Source of the DNA: Haematococcus lacustris
Lineage: Eukaryota; Chlorophyta; Chlorophyceae; Chlamydomonadales; Haematococcaceae
Direction: 5' to 3'
NCBI GenBank assembly: GCA_030144725.1
Contig: JASKMD010000012.1
Span: forward strand, 7,715,833-7,779,832
Length of the DNA stretch: 64,000 bases
Shown: positions 59,658 through 64,000 of the stretch, piece after piece
Numbering within the stretch: the first letter of the stretch is position 1
How the letters are laid out: every line of letters starts with the position of its first letter
The notes under the pieces: generated by a model
What the model was told of the DNA's origin: nothing
The model's database searches: none
The model's input: the letters and a program-made list of their open reading frames with translations, nothing else
Program-made: the position numbers and the translations under genes

Positions 59658-62600
59658 TCAGCAACAGCATCAGCAGCAGCAGCATCAGCAGCAGCAGCAG
59701 CAATAGCAGCAGCAGCAACGGCGGCGGCGGCGGCGGAGGAGGAGGAGCATATTGTCCGACAAAATAGTTTACCGGACTGTGTGGGGGGGAGGGGTGGGGG
59801 GGAAGGGGGGGGGAGGGGGGGTGGAGGGGTGGAGGAGGGGGGCTAGGGTGGGTTGAGTGGGGGGTGGGGGTGGAGTGGGGAGGGGTGTGGGGGGGGTGGG
59901 TGGGGTGGTGAGTGATGTGGGCGGGGGTGGTGAGTGATGTGGGCGGGGGGTGGTGTGTGGGGTGTGTGGGAGGGGTGCGGAGGGGGGGTGGGGAGGGGTG
60001 GGGGGGGAAGGGGGAGGGGTGGGTGGGGTGGGGGTGGGGGAAAGGGGTTGGCCAGGTGGGGGGGTGGGGCGGCGGTGGCGGCGGCGGCAGCAGCAGCAGC
60101 AGCAAACCATGGCAATTTCTTCTTGGCTTTAGTGAGGCGGAGGGAGTGGAAGGGGGCAAGGTGTGGCAGGGAGGCAGTGGGTCTGTGGGTGCTGTGCTAC
60201 CCAGGATGAGGAGCTGGACGCCCTGCTGACCTCTGACGACTCCCAGTGGGAGGCCTCCACCGTCACCCTGCTGCACGCCCAGGTCAGCACCTCCTGCTGC
60301 CCCACACATGCATTACACTCTTGCAAGATGCCAGGGGCTTGTCAGGTGCTTCGGGTGGACTGGGCCCTTATGCTGGCAGTGGGTTGGCAGTTGGTTGGTA
60401 GTAAGCGGTGTCGGGGAGGGTATCAGTTGCGGTGGTTGGCTGCTTGGGTGTCGGAATCAGCCCTCGCCCGATCCTACTCACGAGCCACTCTCTACCGCTG
60501 GCGTCCTACCGTTGCTTTCTGCCGTCCAACATTTCCGCATCTGCGTGTTGTCGCCGCAGCTGCGTGAGTACGTGGACGTGATGGGTGTCGGGCTAGAAAG
60601 CCCAAACGGAGCGGGTCGCGGCCGGCCGGACTCGGTGCCGGAGGACCACGCGACAGCACGGAGCAGCGGCGGCTTCATCACAACGGGTGGGAGTGGAGCA
60701 TCGGCGTCTGGCAAGGACAAGGCAGGTGCGGCTCAGGGTTCGACAGCCTGATGTGCACCTTGGTTTGTGTCAGCCATAATGAGTACGTGTATGCAATGTT
60801 ACCGCACTCTCCCTTTTGATCCGCGAAGCCCCGAAGATTTAACATTAAATACTTTATTCGACCCAAATAAAACATTGTTTAATTTTTCCCGATGCAAAAG
60901 TTGCAGCAAAACACAGTGTTGATCACACAGTATTAAAACACAATGTGTATGCAAAACACAGCGATAAAACACTATGTTAACCCTCCGTAGTTTACACACT
61001 TCTTGCACACGTCACCAAGTCTAGCCACACGGTCACCAATTCACAGCTACTGTGCACTGTAACTGTGCACCAAGTCACCATCTGGACTTTGCACTAGACA
61101 GGGCACTGAACCTCTCTCATGCTGGTGTTGCACACTAAGCGTGCCTGAGCCCCGATGGCCTGCCACGTTTGCGCATGGGTGAACCATCTGCCATTGCTGC
61201 AGCTGGCTTTGCTTCACTCTTCAGGACCGAGAGCCCTTTGATGGAGCATTTCATCATGTTGGTGAACCATTTTTGGCTGCGCCGTCGGCACTGATGTCAC
61301 GGACCATAAGGCGGTTCATCGCAACACCATCGTCGCAGGTCTAATAATTGTTTTTGTATAGTATCACATTGTTTACTCGTTCGCGAATTTGCAAGGCCAA
61401 AAAATCGATTCGCCAAGGCGAAACAAAAAGGAGAGTATGGTACATTGATATGTTATTGTATATATATGATTGAGTTTATTCAGTATATAACGATACATTC
61501 AGTTCCCAAAAAGGCGGCCAAGCAGGCTGACGGCTGATGTCTCAGCCTGTGTGAACCATCAAGTGCTGGGTCGTCAAGTGTCGAGGTGGTGGCTAGGAGA
61601 CTGGATGGACAGCTGCGTCACATCACCAGCCACACTTGTTGCTCATATGGGAGCACATGTACCCCATCTCCCATCCATGCTGGCTGTTCATGTGCCCTGG
61701 TCCCATGGCTCTGATGCCTTCGCTCCCGCCCACCACCCCATCTCACCCTCCCCTCACCCTGCCTGTAGACCCTGACCCATCACTTCTCTCCCCAAGCAGC
61801 ACCTTGGCCCTCAACCTGTTCCCATGCACATGGCATACACATGGCTTATACATGGCATACACATGGTCATGGTCGCCTACCATCTACATTATTGCCTGAC
61901 CACGAGGGCTATGACGTAGAGTTGGCATGACAAAACATGCACTAATTGTAAGCTGATGACAGCTAAAGGAATGGGGCACACACTACTGTGCCACAGCAGG
62001 CTGCTGCTGCTGCTGGGCCTTGGGTTGCTTGTCTCGCAGCCGCTTGTAGCCCAGGCCTGGGTACTCCTTGCCCTTGGCTGGCAGAGCTCCCTGCTCTGGC
62101 CAGTAGCACAGCTCCAGCGCCCGCCACTTGCTCTCCCCAATGCGCTGCATGGTCAATGCTGCATTGCAGTCTCTGTCCAGCCACCTGCCTGGCTGTGGTG
62201 CTGGCTTTGCCTTGTCAGCCTTGCCCTTGCCCTTGCCTGTGCCCTTGGTGGGTTGGGTGGGCTCAGCTGCCTGCTCAGCCTTGGTGCGCTTGCTGCGCTT
62301 GGCTGGCAGGGGAGTGCTGGGCCCAGGCTCCGAGGCTGCTGGCTGTGAGGCTTTCTGGCTGCTGCGTGGGGCCTGTGGGGGCTTGCGGGGGGCCACTACC
62401 GGGCACCACATCAGGCCCCGCACTGGCTGGTCACGCTGCTGGCTCCAGGCTGGGCGCACCAGGCGGTGTTCCACCTGCCCTGCTGGGGGCTTCCAGTCTG
62501 CAGGCCTGGTGGCCTTGCGCTTGCTCAGCCGGCTCTCACAGGGCTGCTGCCCATTCACTGCTGAGCTGACCCGGCTGGTGCGATGCTCATCCACAAGCAC

Positions 62601-64000
62601 CACCCTGCCCCGCCGCTGGTCTGTGCCCCGCTGGTCTGTGCTCCAAGTCAAAGTCAAAGCATCCCCTCGCAGTGAGTGGTGCAGCCCTCACCTAGCCACT
62701 CCTAGTGCTGCCACTATCTGTGTGCCTGCGCCCTGGGCCCATTCTCCCCTTGCAGCTGACGGCAGCCGGGAAGGATGCCGGCGATGTCAAGCGCTTCTTG
62801 AACCGCCTGCTGGGGCTGCCCTTGGCTGACCAGAACCTGCTGTTCTCCTACTTTGCCGCCACTCTGGCCGCGGAGATCAGCGCTGCCAAGAGGGATGGAC
62901 GGTGGACAGGTGCAGTGGGGCAGGGGCAGGGGCAGGGGCAGGGGCAGGGGCAGGGGCAGGGGCAGGGGCAGGGGCAGGGGCAGGGGCAGGGGCAGGGGCA
63001 GGGGCAGGGGCAGGGGCAGGGGCAGGGGCAGGGGCAGGGGCAGGTTGGGCGTCTTGCTGGTTTGAGCCAGAGTACATCCCTGGCCAGTGTGCTTTGTACG
63101 GTGTATGGGATGTACCTGGTGCAGCCTGTCTGGTGAACGAGTACGTCCCCCTGCTACCTGCTGCCGCCCTGTCACTGTGCCGCAGAGGGGTTGGCGGACC
63201 TGGCCGGCAGCCGCATCACGCGGGCCCGCCCCCCCCAGGTGCTCTGGCGAGACCCGCTGGGCAGCTCCGCCCTCAGCACCCTGCGCAACGACTTCACAGT
63301 GGACCGGGGCCTGCCCTTCCAGGTGCGACCCCAGGCTCTGACGGGCGCTGAGCAGGTCCCTGTCGGCAGGAGTGTGGGCAGGTGGGAGTCAGTCTGTCAA
63401 CGACCTCGGGAGAGGGTGTACGGGAGGAGGGCAGGGCGCACTGTGGCAGCTCTTAGTGTGGAAGCAAGTATGAGACAGGGTATGGACCAGCTAGGGTATG
63501 GACCCAGAGCTACCACCGGGGAGGGACCCACCTACCCTCCACCTTCACCTTCGCCTCATGGGTCCACCTGCCCTCTCCTCTCACACTTGCCCTCACACTT
63601 GCTCTCACACTCGCCCTCACACCTGCTCCTCCCCCGCTCTCCCGCTCCTGTCCCTTCCTCCTCTCCCGCTCCCCCGCTCCTGCCCCTCCCCCGCCCTTGC
63701 CCCTGCCCCAGCCACATCCTCCAGGTCATCCGTTCCACAGCCGCCACGTCAGCCAGAGCACAGGCCCCACAGCACAGGGGGTGGCCGTGCTGCTTTGCTC
63801 CCTGCGCTTGCAGTCCGCCCTAGCCATGCTGCAGCACGAGGCACAGGGCCTGCTGCTGCCCCCCCAACCCAGCCCTGCCAAGCCCCGGGCCAGCCAAGGC
63901 CAGGCAGTAGGCACGGCCCACCCCCAGCCGGAGGAGCAGCAGGGGAGCCCCGGTTCAGGGCCAGGGTCAGCAGCAGGACCAGCCGGGCTGCAGGGGGCTG
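47522..64000 (+). CDS. SBNO: Strawberry-notch helicase-like protein, partial at 3' end
   Basis: Exons: 47,522-47,558, 47,627-47,732, 49,079-49,242, 49,896-49,968, 50,121-50,179, 50,515-50,651, 51,951-52,025, 52,247-52,384, 52,906-53,025, 53,226-53,324, 53,677-53,832, 54,052-54,127, 54,785-54,913, 55,632-55,783, 56,950-57,061, 57,707-57,813, 58,035-58,141, 58,643-58,749, 58,977-59,077, 59,406-59,468, 60,205-60,282, 60,560 to about 60,686, about 62,766-62,909, 63,186-63,322, 63,814 onward. Phases agree throughout. SBNO proteins (FORGETTER1 in Arabidopsis) are nuclear DExD/H-helicase-like regulators that work with chromatin remodellers. Visible: [13 protein letters not shown], Walker [26 protein letters not shown] (DECH box), [68 protein letters not shown] and [10 protein letters not shown]. 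Introns 1 and 11 appear to use GC donors. Introns 2, 6, 14 and 22 carry Fanzor-like copies. Confidence 0.93.
47731..47749. repeat. Target-site duplication of copy F6, left
   Basis: The 19-mer AGGTCAGGGCTGCAGCACC, repeated exactly at 48,975-48,993. Its second and third bases onward are the 5' splice site of SBNO intron 2, so the insertion duplicated the donor. Confidence 0.8.
47750..47995 (-). ncRNA. Candidate guide-RNA region downstream of Fanzor-like frame
   Basis: About 245 bp between the end of the nuclease frame and the element 3' boundary (CAGCACCTTGGCC on the plus strand). Conserved in copies near 34,680, 37,660, 42,424, 50,839 and 61,798, with repeated CATGGCATACACATGG blocks. TnpB and Fanzor systems take their guide RNA from this position, overlapping the 3' end of the gene. 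No transcript evidence; it may be merely the element's 3' UTR. Confidence 0.25.
47750..48974 (-). mobile_element. Fanzor-like family copy F6 in SBNO intron 2
   Basis: A 1.2-kb copy between 19-bp direct repeats. Read on the minus strand it holds an open upstream region ([15 protein letters not shown]), [44 protein letters not shown], a Lys/Ala linker and [13 protein letters not shown] small change near 48,155 shifts the frame just after the RuvC-III motif, and the later stop TAG is TTG. The first RuvC aspartate and the N-terminal half are absent. The 3' non-coding segment is 47,750-47,995. Confidence 0.85.
50826..51507 (-). mobile_element. Fanzor-like 3'-end copy F7 in SBNO intron 6
   Basis: Flanked by the 13-mer TGTCTACACAGCA at 50,826-50,838 and 51,495-51,507. 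Contains the conserved 3' segment, the last codons ([16 protein letters not shown]) and then jumps to a different segment, also present near 34,860-35,060, encoding [14 protein letters not shown] with short tandem AAAGGGCACCTCC units. The end near 51,431-51,490 resembles SBNO sequence at 49,260-49,322. Confidence 0.75.
52030..52200 (+). repeat. TTAGGGTTTGAGGCAC minisatellite in SBNO intron 7
   Basis: About nine 15-16 bp units, each with a TTAGGGTTT or CTAGGGTTT core that resembles plant telomere repeats; more likely a minisatellite than a telomere relic. Confidence 0.85.
54240..54745. repeat. GCTGCC/GCTGCT hexamer array in SBNO intron 12
   Basis: About 500 bp of CTG and CCG triplets with block structure (CTG run, then about 45 GCTGCC hexamers, then mixed). 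The array is stop-free in the reading frame of the neighbouring exons and would encode poly-alanine. Confidence 0.97.
55036..55628. repeat. CCCTCCCCACCCCTCCCA minisatellite in SBNO intron 13
   Basis: About 35 imperfect pyrimidine-rich units of roughly 17-18 bp with C-to-T and 1-bp changes. Long Pro-rich and Gly-rich frames on both strands are artefacts. Confidence 0.95.
56147..56800 (-). pseudogene. Fanzor-like nuclease fragment F8 in SBNO intron 14
   Basis: An open frame of 217 codons with a Lys/Pro-rich start ([20 protein letters not shown]), [49 protein letters not shown] and [14 protein letters not shown]. It has RuvC-III but starts after the RuvC-II glutamate, so it cannot be a complete nuclease. 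It is closest to F3. The lysine-rich start may be a new 5' end acquired at insertion. Confidence 0.75.
57860..58030. repeat. CCTGAC hexamer array in SBNO intron 16
   Basis: About 28 near-perfect units ending four bases before the acceptor gcag at 58,031, so it replaces the polypyrimidine tract. Confidence 0.97.
58249..58450. repeat. GGAGGGA heptamer array in SBNO intron 17
   Basis: About 28 units of a 7-bp purine repeat, preceded by GGGGAGGC units from 58,160. Confidence 0.97.
58888..58956. repeat. CTG microsatellite in SBNO intron 18
   Basis: About 22 CTG units close to the acceptor at 58,976. Confidence 0.97.
59577..59735. repeat. CAACAG/CAG and GGC arrays in SBNO intron 20
   Basis: About 20 CAACAG or CAG units followed by GGCGGCGG. 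The rest of this intron to 60,100 is G-rich with GGGGTGGGG motifs. Confidence 0.95.
60780..61515. other. AT-rich island in SBNO intron 22
   Basis: Markedly AT-richer than the gene, with repeated AAAACACAGTGT/AAAACACAATGT blocks at 60,895-60,980 and a TATATATATGATTGAG segment near 61,460. No coding potential. Probably an old transposon, though no clear terminal repeats were found. Confidence 0.6.
61798..62657 (-). pseudogene. Fanzor-like nuclease copy F9 in SBNO intron 22 (longest intact frame)
   Basis: Open from about 62,657 to TAG at 61,983, with [17 protein letters not shown] (RuvC-II), [11 protein letters not shown], a Lys-rich linker ([15 protein letters not shown]), [15 protein letters not shown] (RuvC-III) and [17 protein letters not shown]. 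No frameshift is seen. It has no N-terminal half or first RuvC aspartate, so it is a 5'-truncated copy. The 3' non-coding segment is shorter than in F6 (an internal loss after CCTCAACCTG). TnpB and Fanzor proteins are RNA-guided DNA nucleases with a split RuvC site; this fragment alone should be inactive. Confidence 0.8.
62919..63043. repeat. GGGGCA hexamer array in SBNO intron 23
   Basis: About 20 perfect units starting ten bases after the exon 23 donor. Confidence 0.97.

Noticed and set aside
60560..60751. SBNO ending at the TGA at 60,749
   Set aside because: Conserved SBNO segments continue in phase at 62,766, so the stop is most simply intronic.
41242..62657. Fanzor-like fragments as functional host genes
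   Set aside because: All lack the N-terminal half and first RuvC aspartate; several have frameshifts or lost stops. Treated as mobile-element pseudogenes.

Overview
The window looks like nuclear DNA of a green alga of the order Chlamydomonadales, and most resembles what I recall of Haematococcus. Four things point there: GC-rich coding sequence cut by many short introns, heavy CAG/CTG and pentamer microsatellites, a TGTAA polyadenylation-type signal 105 nt after one stop codon, and best family matches to plant/algal proteins. The species call is inference. No prokaryotic gene layout, rRNA, full tRNA or CRISPR array was seen. Exon boundaries below were read by eye; where a full chain is given, the lengths add up to an open frame across every junction.

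Layout. 1-1,800 is a perfect CAGCC pentamer array. 1,801-4,203 holds two unassigned divergent reading frames. 4,607-21,451 is a compact housekeeping block: a small two-helix membrane protein (+), a nitroreductase (+), an EH-domain endocytosis protein (-) head to head with a MINDY deubiquitinase (+), then a MYST histone acetyltransferase (-). 21,973-22,954 is a small, probably plastid-targeted membrane protein (-). 23,196-34,446 is transposon territory: a hAT-like element with an internal duplication and a long palindrome, then a non-autonomous LTR retrotransposon (172-bp LTRs, GTACA target duplication) that is itself split by a 5.15-kb inverted-repeat element full of palindromic and simple-sequence arrays. 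34,447-44,320 mixes two host genes (one unassigned, one F-box/LRR) with many fragments of a repeat family encoding the C-terminal half of a Fanzor/TnpB-like RuvC nuclease. 44,321-47,521 is sparse. 47,522 to the window end is one very large gene, a Strawberry-notch (SBNO/FORGETTER1) helicase-like protein, with at least 25 exons in the window; its introns carry a different microsatellite almost every time, plus four copies of the Fanzor-like family.

The gene functions fit ordinary eukaryotic cell biology: endocytosis (EH protein of the TPLATE complex), ubiquitin trimming (MINDY), chromatin acetylation (MYST) and chromatin-linked transcription (SBNO). The most unusual content is the Fanzor-like family. 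At least ten copies lie on the same strand, share a conserved non-coding 3' end, vary in their 5' ends, and three are bounded by 13-19 bp direct repeats. That pattern is more like target-primed retrotransposition than the DNA transposition usually linked to TnpB and Fanzor genes.
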